Shown: positions 1 through 8,381, numbered from the stretch's first letter. The stretch is DNA of 22,722 bases from DATLYF01 sp035575095 (GCA_035575095.1 DATLYF010000059.1:1-22722); one strand, 5' to 3'. Program-made: numbers and translations. Notes: generated from the sequence alone by a model not told the origin.

Positions 1-330
1 GTCCACGTCGAAGGGCTTGGGCAGGTACTCGAAGGCCCCGCCCTGGTAGGCCGCCACGGCGCTGTCCAGGTCGGAGTGGGCGGTCATGATGATCACCGGC
101 AGGTGCGGCGCCGCCTGGTGGATGCGGTTGAGCAATTCCAAGCCGTTGATGCCGGGCATGCGGATGTCGGCGACGATGGCGTCGGGCTCGCCGCGCTTGA
201 GGGCTTCCATGACTCCGCTGGCGTTCTCGAAGGTGTCCACGATCATCTGGTCGCGCTGCAGGGCCTTCTGCAGCACCCAGCGAATGGCGTGATCGTCGTC
301 GATCACCCAGACGTGTTCCTTTCTAGCCAT
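1..330 (-). CDS. ntrC: Nitrogen regulation response regulator NtrC (GlnG), N-terminal part
   Basis: This is the first 110 codons of the nitrogen response regulator; the rest lies beyond the left edge. It is the receiver domain only: acidic pocket Asp11-Asp13 in VIDDDHAIRWVL, phosphoacceptor Asp55 in VADIRMPGINGLELL, Thr83 in IMMTAHSDL and Lys105 in YLPKPFD. In the family, phosphorylation by NtrB lets the AAA+ domain (off the window) oligomerise and activate sigma54 promoters of nitrogen-assimilation genes. The ATG at 330 overlaps the end of ntrB by 8 bp (ATGGCTAG), so the two are very probably translationally coupled. The sequence WVIDDDHAIRWVL after a short basic start is typical of NtrC, and the position directly after ntrB and glnA makes the assignment firm. 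Confidence 0.95.
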   Translation of the reverse strand, partial: MARKEHVWVIDDDHAIRWVLQKALQRDQMIVDTFENASGVMEALKRGEPDAIVADIRMPGINGLELLNRIHQAAPHLPVIIMTAHSDLDSAVAAYQGGAFEYLPKPFDVD

Positions 331-1411
331 CGGTGTTCTCCAGGGGCAGATAGAGGGTGAAGACGGTCTCCCCGGGGCGGCTCTGGCACTCGATCAGGCC
401 ACCGTGCTGGCTGACCAGGGCCTGGGCGATGGGCAACCCCAGCCCGCTGCCGTCGGCGCGGCCGCTGATCATGGGATAGAAGATCTCCTCGCGCAGTTCC
501 TCGGGGATGCCCGGCCCATCGTCGATGATCTCCAGCTTGACCACCAGCTTGTGGCGCTTGTGGCCGATGGTGAACTGGCGCTGCACCCGGGTGCGCAGGG
601 TGATGGTGCCGCGGTTGTCCAGGGCCTGGGCGGCGTTGCGCATGATGTTGAGCAGGGCCTGGATGAGCTGGTCGGGATCACCCCGAAGCGGCGGGATGCT
701 GGGGTCGTAGTCGCGCACCACGGTCAGCCCCGGCCCCGCTTCCACCTGCACCAGGCCGCGCACCCGCTCCAGCAGCTCGTGGATGTTGAGACTGCGCAGC
801 CGCGGCGGCTGGTTGGGGCCGAGCATGCGATCGACCAGGCCGCGCAGACGGTCGGCCTCGCCGATGATGATGCGAGTGTATTCCTTGAGCGCCGGTTCGT
901 CGTATTCCTGCTCCAGCAGTTGCGCCGCGCCGCGGATGCCGCCCAGCGGATTCTTGATCTCGTGGGCCAGGTTGCGCACCAGCAGGCGCGAGGTGTGCTG
1001 CTGGGCCAGCAGTTGCTCGTCGCGGCTGATTTTGAGCAACCGATCGACCTGGCGCAGCTCCACCAGCAGCTCGGTGGCGCTGGTGCTGCCGTCGCCCAAG
1101 GGGGTGACGGTGCAGTCGACGGTGATCAACTGGGCGCCCGGCAGTTGCAGCGGCAGTTCGCGCTCGGTGTAGGGATGGCCGCTCTCCAGGCAGCGGCGCA
1201 TGCCCGCCTCCAGCCCCGCGGTGCCGCCGGCCAGCTTGTGGAACGGGGTGCCGCGGGTGAGACGGGAGCTGGCGGCGAACAGCATCTCCGCCGCCGGGTT
1301 CATGTAGACCAGGCGCAACTGGCGGTCGAGCACCAGCACGCTGGTGGTCATGGTCTCCAGCACCCGACGGGGGTAGTCACGCTTCACTGAGCCGGGGGAT
1401 TGCGGGTCCAT
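323..1411 (-). CDS. ntrB: Nitrogen regulation sensor histidine kinase NtrB (GlnL)
   Basis: A 362-residue cytosolic histidine kinase/phosphatase that phosphorylates NtrC under nitrogen limitation; in the family its activity is set by the PII protein. An N-terminal PAS domain spans about residues 15-125 (LVYMNPAAEMLF). The H-box LAHEIKNPLGG carries the phosphorylated His150. The ATP-binding domain shows the N-box NIMRNAAQAL (255-264), G1 DDGPGI (297-302) and G2 GSGLGL (321-326). There is no membrane segment, as expected for NtrB (E. coli 349 aa). The ATG at 1411 is chosen because it gives the family N-terminus; its Shine-Dalgarno sequence is weak. An upstream GTG at 1495 would start inside the NtrC-like palindrome and is less likely. 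It lies 169 bp downstream of glnA beyond a terminator, and overlaps ntrC by 8 bp. Confidence 0.95.
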   Translation of the reverse strand: MDPQSPGSVKRDYPRRVLETMTTSVLVLDRQLRLVYMNPAAEMLFAASSRLTRGTPFHKLAGGTAGLEAGMRRCLESGHPYTERELPLQLPGAQLITVDCTVTPLGDGSTSATELLVELRQVDRLLKISRDEQLLAQQHTSRLLVRNLAHEIKNPLGGIRGAAQLLEQEYDEPALKEYTRIIIGEADRLRGLVDRMLGPNQPPRLRSLNIHELLERVRGLVQVEAGPGLTVVRDYDPSIPPLRGDPDQLIQALLNIMRNAAQALDNRGTITLRTRVQRQFTIGHKRHKLVVKLEIIDDGPGIPEELREEIFYPMISGRADGSGLGLPIAQALVSQHGGLIECQSRPGETVFTLYLPLENTDG

Positions 1412-1487
1412 AACGGTGCTCAAGCAAGATCCGAACCAATTGGCAGCAGCGGCCGTGGCGAGACGCCTTTCCAGAGAGTTGGAGTGA

Positions 1488-1510
1488 TGCCGCACCGAAT
1501 TGGTGCGGCA
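1488..1510. promoter_or_regulatory. Perfect palindrome matching the NtrC binding site, upstream of ntrB
   Basis: TGCCGCACC and its exact reverse complement GGTGCGGCA flank a 5-bp centre (GAATT). The core GCACC-N5-GGTGC is the classical NtrC site. The palindrome lies 77 bp upstream of the ntrB start and downstream of the glnA terminator. In enteric bacteria an NtrC site at the glnL promoter mediates autogenous repression, so a similar role for ntrBC is inferred here. I could not identify a convincing -35/-10 pair beside it. Confidence 0.7.
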
Positions 1511-1527
1511 GCGCCCGCCATCCTGGG

Positions 1528-1555
1528 AAAAAAAACGCCCCCGGGCGGGGGCGTT
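1528..1555 (-). terminator. Rho-independent terminator of glnA
   Basis: Read on the minus strand, a perfect 9-bp stem (AACGCCCCC / GGGGGCGTT) with a 4-nt loop runs directly into a tract of eight Ts, two of them within the stem. It begins 25 bp after the glnA stop codon. It separates glnA from ntrBC, so ntrBC expression would come from read-through or from a separate promoter near the NtrC-like palindrome. Confidence 0.92.
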
Positions 1556-1580
1556 CGGCGACCGGCCGGATGTCAGCCTC

Positions 1581-2993
<1,413 letters not shown>

Positions 2994-3075
2994 GTGCAAT
3001 ATCCTCCAGTACGGATGGGTAGGGGTTGAACCGGGCGCCGCGAGGCGGCATGGATTCCGATATCCCCAGCGCATT

Positions 3076-3091
3076 AGCATGAAGCGTGCCA
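3076..3091 (-). promoter_or_regulatory. Sigma54 (-24/-12) promoter of glnA
   Basis: The minus strand reads TGGCACG-CTTC-ATGCT against the consensus TGGCACG-N4-TTGCW. GG (3090-3089) and GC (3078-3077) are exactly 10 bp apart. This predicts transcription starting near 3065, with a leader of about 72 nt before the glnA ATG. The NtrC-type site is centred about 99 bp upstream of that start, similar to the E. coli glnAp2 arrangement. Confidence 0.88.
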
Positions 3092-3155
3092 ATGAACGAA
3101 GGCCCCGTCAGAGTGCAATCCGCCCCGAGACAGGGCAGCGCTGTGGGCTTTCGTC

Positions 3156-3172
3156 TGCGCCAATATAGTGCA
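3156..3172. promoter_or_regulatory. NtrC enhancer site upstream of glnA
   Basis: TGCGCCAATATAGTGCA differs at one position from TGCACCA-N3-TAGTGCA. Its core is nearly the reverse complement of the E. coli glnAp2 site GCACTATATTGGTGC. It is centred near -99 from the predicted sigma54 start. A half-site GGTGC at 3198-3202 would put a second, poor site about 31 bp further upstream, close to the 32-bp spacing of the E. coli pair. Confidence 0.78.
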
Positions 3173-3334
3173 ATCGCGGCCCGATTTGGGCGATTGTGGT
3201 GCGATGAGCCGAATAGCCGGTGCCGCACTGGCTGCCCGGCGGATGAACTGGTGAGCGAAAATGGACGCAGAAAGCCGTGGCCGGTGAGAACTCCGCTACC
3301 GACCACGGCGACCCGGGCGTTTCCGCGGCCGGTC

Positions 3335-3577
3335 TCAGCCGGTCGGGAAGGTCCGGGTGCGCGCCAGCATCTCGCGCGCCTTGTCCAGCGCCTGCCGTTC
3401 GGCCTCCTCGCGGCTGGCACCCTCGCCACGCGCCAGGCGGGCACCGGGGCTGACGTTGTCCACCTGGCAGTGGTAGCGATCGCCGATGCGATAGGAGACG
3501 ATGCCGACCGGCCAGCCGGCCAGGGTCTCCTGGCGCCGCTGGTAGTCCTCGGGACGCAGGGATTGTGCGCCGCTCAT
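3335..3577 (-). CDS. Small conserved protein of unknown function beside sulfurtransferase
   Basis: An 80-residue protein with no signal peptide or membrane segment. The core LAGWPVGIVSYRIGDRYHC followed by VDNVSPGARLAR suggests a small beta sheet. A predicted helix follows (ASREEAERQALDKAREML), giving a beta-rich then alpha pattern loosely like a double-stranded-RNA-binding fold. That resemblance is only a shape argument. I recall similar short proteins in other proteobacteria but no assigned role. The ATG at 3577 has a good GGAGG upstream; the open frame further upstream runs into the sulfurtransferase gene and is not used. It begins 26 bp after the sulfurtransferase stop codon, so the two are probably one transcription unit. 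Confidence 0.75.
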   Translation of the reverse strand: MSGAQSLRPEDYQRRQETLAGWPVGIVSYRIGDRYHCQVDNVSPGARLARGEGASREEAERQALDKAREMLARTRTFPTG

Positions 3578-3603
3578 GGCAAGTCCTCCACGGCTCACCG
3601 CAC

Positions 3604-4452
3604 TCAGGCCGCCATCTTCTCGATGGGGGCGCCCACCAGGTTGCCCCACTCTGTCCAGGAGCCGTCGTAGTTCTTGACGTCCGGATAGCCCAGTAGGTAT
3701 TTGAGCACGAACCAGGTGTGGCTGGAGCGCTCGCCGATGCGGCAATAGGCGATGACCGGCATATCCGGCGTGATGCCCTTGCCCGTATACAGCGCCTTCA
3801 GCTCATCGGCGCTCTTGAAGGTGCCGTCCTCGTTGCAGGCCAGGCCCCAGGGGATGTTCTGCGCCCCCGGAATATGGCCGCCGCGCTGGCAGGTCTCGGG
3901 CAGTCCCGGCGGCGCCAGGATCTTGCCGGTGAACTCGTCGGGGCTGCGCACGTCGACCAGCCGAACGACGCGGGCCGCGCTCTTCTGCTGGACCTCCGGC
4001 AAGAAGGCGCGCAACGACAGATCGGGCTCCTGGGCGGTATAGGTGGTCTTCACCACCGTCGGCACTTCGGTGGTGAGCGGCCGTCCTGCCTCGAGCCATT
4101 TCTTGCGACCACCGTTCATCAGGCGCACATCGCGGTGGCCGTAGATCTTCATCTGCCATAGGGCCCAGGCGGCGAACCAGTTGTTGTTGTCGCCGTAGAG
4201 GATCACCGTGGTGTCGTTGTCGATGCCGGATTCGGACATGAGCCGTTCGAACTCGGTCTTGGAGAGGATCTCGCGGCGCACGGTGTCGCACAGCTGATTG
4301 GTCCAGTTCCAGGCGATGGCGCCGGGGATGTGGCCCTGGTCGTAGGCCGAGGTGTCCACATCCACTTCCACCACGCGGACCTTGGGATCCATGCCGTGTG
4401 CGGCTACCCAGTCGAGATCCACGAGGAATTCGGGATGGGCATAGTCTGTCAT
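3604..4452 (-). CDS. Thiosulfate sulfurtransferase (tandem rhodanese domains)
   Basis: A 282-residue protein with two rhodanese domains. The N-terminal domain (about 5-130) has Asp88 in LYGDNNNWFAAW where the catalytic Cys would sit, so it is non-catalytic, as usual. The C-terminal domain (about 160-275) carries the active-site loop CRIGERSSHTWF with Cys237, which takes up sulfane sulfur as a persulfide. This loop is the thiosulfate:cyanide sulfurtransferase type, resembling actinobacterial CysA2/CysA3, rather than the mercaptopyruvate type (CGSGV). The natural sulfur acceptor is not known from sequence. No signal peptide is seen in the chosen frame. The ATG at 4452 follows GGGAGAGAAGG. The longer frame to 4692 overlaps ycgL and is not conserved. 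A small conserved gene follows 26 bp downstream. Confidence 0.9.
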   Translation of the reverse strand: MTDYAHPEFLVDLDWVAAHGMDPKVRVVEVDVDTSAYDQGHIPGAIAWNWTNQLCDTVRREILSKTEFERLMSESGIDNDTTVILYGDNNNWFAAWALWQMKIYGHRDVRLMNGGRKKWLEAGRPLTTEVPTVVKTTYTAQEPDLSLRAFLPEVQQKSAARVVRLVDVRSPDEFTGKILAPPGLPETCQRGGHIPGAQNIPWGLACNEDGTFKSADELKALYTGKGITPDMPVIAYCRIGERSSHTWFVLKYLLGYPDVKNYDGSWTEWGNLVGAPIEKMAA

Positions 4453-4690
4453 GGCCTTCTCTCCCGCTTGCGGTTGAGTACGCAACTCGGGTTGGGAGTG
4501 GTCCCAGCCCTGGGTCGACCAGGTTCCCGGCATCTCCCCCGGCTTCCAGGCGGGGGAAATCCCGGAAGCCTGCCTAAATAGTAATTTGCTTTGGGCCGTT
4601 TTCCAGGGCGGATCGATGCGCCGTCGGTCTTGCGTGCAGCCTAGACCCTGGCTAAGGTGAGACGCCCCCCGCCATGTGGAAACGCTTGCC

Positions 4691-4948
4691 ATGTATTGCG
4701 CCGTCTATCGCAGTTCCAAGAAGCCGGATACGTATCTTTATCTGGCCGAGAAGGACCGCTTCGATTGCCTGCCCCAGCCGCTGCGCCAGGCTTTCGGCCA
4801 GCCCACCCTGGTGCTGGAGCTGACCCTCTCGCCGGCGCGCCGGCTGGCCCAGGAGGATGTGCGCGCGGTGCTGGTCGCCCTGCTCGCCCGCGGCTGGTTC
4901 CTGCAGCTACCCAGACAGGATGTGGGGGAACTGCTCCACCCGCACTGA
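4691..4948 (+). CDS. ycgL: YcgL domain-containing protein
   Basis: An 85-residue cytosolic protein of the YcgL family, conserved in gammaproteobacteria and of unknown biochemical role. Diagnostic features are the N-terminus MYCAVYRSSKKPDTYLYL, the central FGQPTLVLEL and the C-terminal segment LLARGWFLQLP, all aligned with E. coli YcgL (MFCVIYRSSKRDQTYLY..., GYYLQLP). The ATG at 4691 matches the family start; a GTG five codons upstream (4676) is an alternative. It is transcribed divergently from the sulfurtransferase gene across a 238-bp gap, in which I could not single out a convincing promoter. Confidence 0.88.
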   Translation: MYCAVYRSSKKPDTYLYLAEKDRFDCLPQPLRQAFGQPTLVLELTLSPARRLAQEDVRAVLVALLARGWFLQLPRQDVGELLHPH

Positions 4949-5094
4949 ATTCAGTTCACTCCGCCGGCTGCAGACAGGTCGGCGGCCGCTTCGGCGCCCA
5001 GCGCGCATCAAGCCACTGCCCTGGCAGCCGCGCCGTCTCCGCCTACACTCATGGGGCCGAGGTCATCGGCGCCACTTCACAGGGAGAACGGGAG

Positions 5095-5589
5095 ATGAGT
5101 GTTGCCTTGTACGCGGTACTGGAGCAGGAGCTGCCGGGGATGAACGCCGCGATCCTGGACGGCAAGGCGTTGGCGCGAGCCAGCGAAGAGCTTTACGCTC
5201 TCGCCGAGCGGCTGGGCGTGCTGCCGCTGGCGGCCTTCTTCAGCGCTGGCGACGAGGTGCTGGATTTCCTCGACGATGGCATGCTGGACGAGGATCTGCC
5301 CGAGACGCTGGATGCGTTGGAGGAGCTGGACGATTTACAGGACCATTTACAGGACCTGATAGATCCGACCGAACTCGACGAACCCGGGGACGCAGCCGCG
5401 ACGGCCAGCGAGTGGTTCGAACCCGCAGCGGGGCTGAGCACGGTGCGAGCGCTGCTCGAGCACCTGCGCGCGCAGCCCGAGGCCGTGCCCCAGGCCGACG
5501 GGGTGTGCGCGGATCTGGAGGCGTTGGCCGAGATTCTGGAACGCGCGGCCGCGGCCGGGGTGCGCTGGCGTCTGGCGGTGGATTTCTGA
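5095..5589 (+). CDS. Conserved acidic protein of unknown function
   Basis: A 164-residue cytosolic protein without signal peptide or membrane helix. The N-terminus (MSVALYAVLEQELPGM, then DGKALARA) and C-terminus (EWFEPAAGLSTVRALLEHL, then AAAGVRWRLAVDF) look conserved. From memory, a similar ends-conserved architecture occurs in hypothetical proteins of proteobacteria and cyanobacteria, but I know no function. Between them, residues 52-104 are very rich in Asp and Glu and contain a small tandem duplication (LQDHLQD). The ATG at 5095 follows GGGAGAACGGGAG. It lies 146 bp after ycgL on the same strand and converges on the kinase-phosphatase gene. Confidence 0.8.
   Translation: MSVALYAVLEQELPGMNAAILDGKALARASEELYALAERLGVLPLAAFFSAGDEVLDFLDDGMLDEDLPETLDALEELDDLQDHLQDLIDPTELDEPGDAAATASEWFEPAAGLSTVRALLEHLRAQPEAVPQADGVCADLEALAEILERAAAAGVRWRLAVDF
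5333..5356 (+). repeat. 12-bp perfect tandem duplication inside a coding region
   Basis: ATTTACAGGACC occurs twice back to back (5333-5344 and 5345-5356), in frame. It adds four residues to the acidic middle segment of the hypothetical protein. It looks like a recent slippage or duplication event and has no evident functional meaning. Confidence 0.95.
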
Positions 5590-5668
5590 GCGCTGCCTGG
5601 GGATCTTGCCTGAGGCGGTCTCGTGCCCGCAGCCTCGTATTGGCAGAGGCTATGCCAGTGAACGGGTA

Positions 5669-6931
5669 TCAACCCAGCGGCCGTGCCGGCGTCCAGTAGC
5701 AGCGCTGCGCCGGCACCGCCACCAGCTCCCCTTCCGGGTAGCGCAGGGCGCTGAGGCGGCCACCGAACACACAGCCGGTGTCGATGCACAGCGTGTTGTT
5801 CTGCCACGTCGGCTCGGCCAGCGGGGTGTGACCGTATACCACCAGGGCCTGGCCGCGGTAGGCGGCGGCCCAGTCGCGACGTACCGGCAGGCCGTAGTCG
5901 TCGATCTCGCCGCCGGTGTCGCCGTACAGGGCGAAGGCGCGCACGCTGCGCGAGTCGCGCCCGTGCAGCTCGGCCCGCAGCCCGGCGTGGGCCACCACCA
6001 GCCGGCCGCCGTCCAGCACATAATGGCTGGGCAGACCCTCCAGGAACGCCGCCACGCGGCGACGGAAGTCCTCGCCCTCCCCTTGCAGTTGTGCCAGCGA
6101 CTCGGCCAGGCCGTGGCCGACCTGTACTGCGCGGCCGCGCAAGGCGCGCGCCAGCTTGTCGTCGTGGTTGCCGACCACGCACAAGGCATCGCCCTGCTCC
6201 ACCATGGCCATCACCAGCCTGAGCACCGCCGGCGTGGCCGGACCGCGGTCCACCAGATCGCCGACGAACACTGCTCGCCGTCCCTGGGGGTGACGCATCC
6301 CCTCTCCCGCCGGCACGTAGCCCAGCCGCGCCAGCAGTTCTCTCAGCTCGCCGTGGCAGCCGTGCACGTCGCCGATCACATCGAACGGGCCGCTGTCGGC
6401 GCGCCGGTCGCAGGGCAGCGGGCGACGCTCCACGGTCGCCATCTCCACCGCTGCGGCGCTGCGCAGTACATGGACCGCGCGCAGTCCCTCCTGGCGCAGC
6501 CCGGCCAGGGTGCGCTGCAACTGCCGGTGCTGCTCGCGCACCACCGCCGCCGTCACCTGGCGCTCTGGCCGTGCCCGGTTGCGCGCCTGGCATTCGGCTT
6601 CGGGCAGGTCGAAGACGATGGCCACGGTCGGGCAGTGATGGCGCCTGGCCAAGGCCAGCAGCGGCCGGCGCGCCTCGCGCTGTACATTGGTGGCATCGAC
6701 CACCGTCAGCCGCCCAGCGGCCAGGCGCTTGGCCACGATCAGGTGCAGCACCTCGAAGGCGTCGCCGGTGGCCGCCTGGTCGCCCTCGTCATCGCGCACC
6801 CAGGCACGGCAGGCGTCAGAGGACACTACCTCGGTGGGTCGGAAGTGGCGGCGGGCGAAGGTGGACTTGCCGGCGCCGGCGGGGCCGATGAGCAGGATCA
6901 GGGCGAGATCGGGGAGGATGAGAGCGGTCAA
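5669..6931 (-). CDS. Two-domain polynucleotide kinase-phosphatase-like protein (no ligase domain)
   Basis: A 420-residue protein. The N-terminal kinase module (about 8-165) has the P-loop GPAGAGKST (16-24), SSDACR (37-42, with Asp39 and Arg42 in the expected 5'-OH/phosphate contact positions), VDATNVQREAR (78-88) and a lid with RPERQV (121-126). The C-terminal module (about 182-415) is a binuclear metallophosphoesterase: GDVHG (Asp188, His190), GDLVDRG (Asp225), GNHDDKL (Asn255, His256), VAHAGLR (His315) and YGHTP (His368). This kinase-then-metallophosphatase order is that of bacterial Pnkp, the partner of Hen1 in RNA repair, but the third adenylyltransferase (ligase) domain is absent and no Hen1 is in the window. 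A repair role or a nucleotide phosphatase role are both possible. A TTG at 6931 appears to be the start, since no in-frame ATG fits. The aminotransferase is divergent. Confidence 0.82.
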   Translation of the reverse strand: MTALILPDLALILLIGPAGAGKSTFARRHFRPTEVVSSDACRAWVRDDEGDQAATGDAFEVLHLIVAKRLAAGRLTVVDATNVQREARRPLLALARRHHCPTVAIVFDLPEAECQARNRARPERQVTAAVVREQHRQLQRTLAGLRQEGLRAVHVLRSAAAVEMATVERRPLPCDRRADSGPFDVIGDVHGCHGELRELLARLGYVPAGEGMRHPQGRRAVFVGDLVDRGPATPAVLRLVMAMVEQGDALCVVGNHDDKLARALRGRAVQVGHGLAESLAQLQGEGEDFRRRVAAFLEGLPSHYVLDGGRLVVAHAGLRAELHGRDSRSVRAFALYGDTGGEIDDYGLPVRRDWAAAYRGQALVVYGHTPLAEPTWQNNTLCIDTGCVFGGRLSALRYPEGELVAVPAQRCYWTPARPLG

Positions 6932-6994
6932 GGAGGCGATTTCCGGGAAGGGACTGGCTGCGCAGACTGGTTGTATCGATTGACCGCTTTTTTA

Positions 6995-7014
6995 GCGCAA
7001 TGACCTCATTGCGC
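6995..7014. promoter_or_regulatory. Perfect 20-bp dyad between divergent genes (putative operator)
   Basis: GCGCAATGA, a 2-bp centre (CC), then TCATTGCGC. It sits in the 150-bp region between the kinase-phosphatase start (6931) and the aminotransferase start (7082). There is no T tract on the side needed for a terminator, and the 2-nt loop is too tight for a typical hairpin, so a dimeric regulator site is the better reading. The regulator is not identified. Confidence 0.6.
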
Positions 7015-7081
7015 CAAGCGCGCGCCCGCGCTTAGCTTGACGGCATCGGCTTTACCTTTTACCAGCCCCAGGATTGCCGCC

Positions 7082-8263
7082 ATGTTCTCCGAACGCGTCG
7101 AACGCCTCACCAGCTCCCTGATCCGCGAACTACTCGCCCTCACCCAACAGCCCGAGGTGATCTCCTTTGCCGGCGGCTTGCCCGCCGCCGAGGCCATGCC
7201 CGCCCTGAACCTGGCCGAGCTGCCCGCCGCCATGCGCCAATACGGCCCCACCGAGGGCGAGCCGGAGCTGCGCGAGCGCATCGCCGAGCACGTCAGCGGG
7301 CTGGGGGTGCGCTGCCAGCCGGAGCAGGTGCTGATCACCAGCGGCTCGCAGCAGGGCCTGGATTTGGCCGCCAAGCTGTTCATCGACAAGGGCACGCCGG
7401 TGGCCCTGGAGGCACCCAGCTATCTCGCCGCCATCCAGGGCTTCCGCCTGTTCGGGGCGCGCTTCCTGGAACTGCCGCTCACCGCCCAGGGTATAGATCC
7501 GGAGGAGCTGCGCCGGCTCATCGCCCGTGATCGCCCCGCCCTGCTCTATCTCATCCCCACTTTCCAGAATCCCTCGGGGGTGTGCTACAGCGAGGCGGTG
7601 CGCGCTGAGGTGGCGCAGATCGTCGAGGAAAGCGAGGTGCCGCTGCTGGAGGACGATCCCTATCGCGAACTGGTCTATCAGCCGGCCGATCGCGTGCCGC
7701 TCTGCGCCCGGCTGGAGCATGGCCATTGGATGATGATGGGCACCTTCTCCAAGACCGGCATTCCCGGCTTGCGCATCGGCTATGTGGTGGCCTCGGAATC
7801 GCTCTTCCCCTATTTGGTGCGCCTCAAACAGTGCACCGACCTGCACAGCAACCGCATCGGCCAGTGGTGGAACGCCCGCTTCCTCGGCTCGCCCGAATAT
7901 CCGGCCCATCTGGAGCGGCTGCGTGCCTTCTACCGGGAGCGGCGCGACGCCATGGCCGAGGGCCTGGAGCGGCATTTCCGCGATCTGGCAGAGTGGAACG
8001 TCCCCGGCGGCGGGCTGTTCTTCTGGGTGCGTCTCAAGCACAACTGCGACGCCCATGCCTTGCTGGCCAAGGCGCTGGAGCGCAAGGTGGCGTTCATGCC
8101 GGGCGAAGCCTTCTACGCCAACCCCACCCCGTGGAGCGGCTGCATGCGCCTCAACTTCAGCCATGCCGGGGCGGAGCGCATCGAGCGGGGGCTGGCCATC
8201 CTCGCCGAGGTGATCCGCGAGCAACTGGCGGCCCGCAGCCGGGTCACCAGCGTGGAGATGTGA
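7082..8263 (+). CDS. PLP-dependent class I/II aminotransferase (2-aminoadipate/LysN-like group)
   Basis: A 393-residue fold-type I aminotransferase. Visible landmarks are the N-terminal substrate segment ISFAGGLPA (27-35), YGPTEGEPELRERIA (54-68), TSGSQQGLD (87-95, cofactor phosphate region), NPSGV (163-167), DDPYREL (191-197) and the Schiff-base Lys224 in TFSKTGIPGLRIGYV. Near the C-terminus is MRLNFSH (355-361), with the Arg that binds the substrate carboxylate. The group includes 2-aminoadipate, aromatic and branched-chain aminotransferases and the catalytic domain of MocR regulators; there is no N-terminal GntR domain here. The substrate cannot be decided from sequence. The ATG at 7082 with AGGA upstream is preferred over a TTG at 7037. 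It is followed by a 166-bp convergent gap containing a parS-like site. Confidence 0.9.
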   Translation: MFSERVERLTSSLIRELLALTQQPEVISFAGGLPAAEAMPALNLAELPAAMRQYGPTEGEPELRERIAEHVSGLGVRCQPEQVLITSGSQQGLDLAAKLFIDKGTPVALEAPSYLAAIQGFRLFGARFLELPLTAQGIDPEELRRLIARDRPALLYLIPTFQNPSGVCYSEAVRAEVAQIVEESEVPLLEDDPYRELVYQPADRVPLCARLEHGHWMMMGTFSKTGIPGLRIGYVVASESLFPYLVRLKQCTDLHSNRIGQWWNARFLGSPEYPAHLERLRAFYRERRDAMAEGLERHFRDLAEWNVPGGGLFFWVRLKHNCDAHALLAKALERKVAFMPGEAFYANPTPWSGCMRLNFSHAGAERIERGLAILAEVIREQLAARSRVTSVEM

Positions 8264-8351
8264 TACCAGGTCCGCGCTGGATCGGTTCGGGCAGGTATGG
8301 GACCCGGGGCCGTGTTGCGCAACCTCGTACAAAGGGAGGCCGCCAAGAGAG

Positions 8352-8381
8352 GGGGGCATGTTCCACGTGGAACATGCCCCC
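8352..8381. promoter_or_regulatory. parS: parS-like ParB site 1, inside a perfect 30-bp palindrome
   Basis: The 16-bp core TGTTCCACGTGGAACA (8359-8374) equals the Pseudomonas parS sequence and fits the general parS form TGTTNCACGTGNAACA. Seven more base pairs on each side are also perfectly symmetrical, giving a 30-bp palindrome. It sits in the 166-bp gap between the convergent aminotransferase and secreted-protein genes. There is no T tract. ParB is expected to load here and spread; the added arms are not part of canonical parS. Confidence 0.9.

Larger units (their letters stand above)
2994..3334. other. glnA upstream control region (non-coding)
   Basis: This 341-bp gap between glnA and the preceding small minus-strand gene holds no gene I can support. 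It contains a sigma54 promoter (3076-3091), one clear NtrC-type site (3156-3172) and a possible weak second site around 3188-3202 that has only one good half (GGTGC). Confidence 0.8.

Noticed and set aside
404..1390. Long plus-strand open frame opposite ntrB
   Set aside because: The product is His/Gln/Ala/Gly-rich, low complexity and unrecognisable. It is the antisense shadow of ntrB, as is common in GC-rich DNA.
5606..7003. 465-codon plus-strand frame opposite the kinase-phosphatase gene
   Set aside because: It has the same antisense-shadow composition; the minus strand carries a protein with all expected kinase and phosphatase motifs.
6986..7014. T6 run followed by the 20-bp dyad, considered as a terminator
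   Set aside because: The T run lies on the wrong side for the plus strand and reads as an A run on the minus strand; the loop would be only 2 nt.
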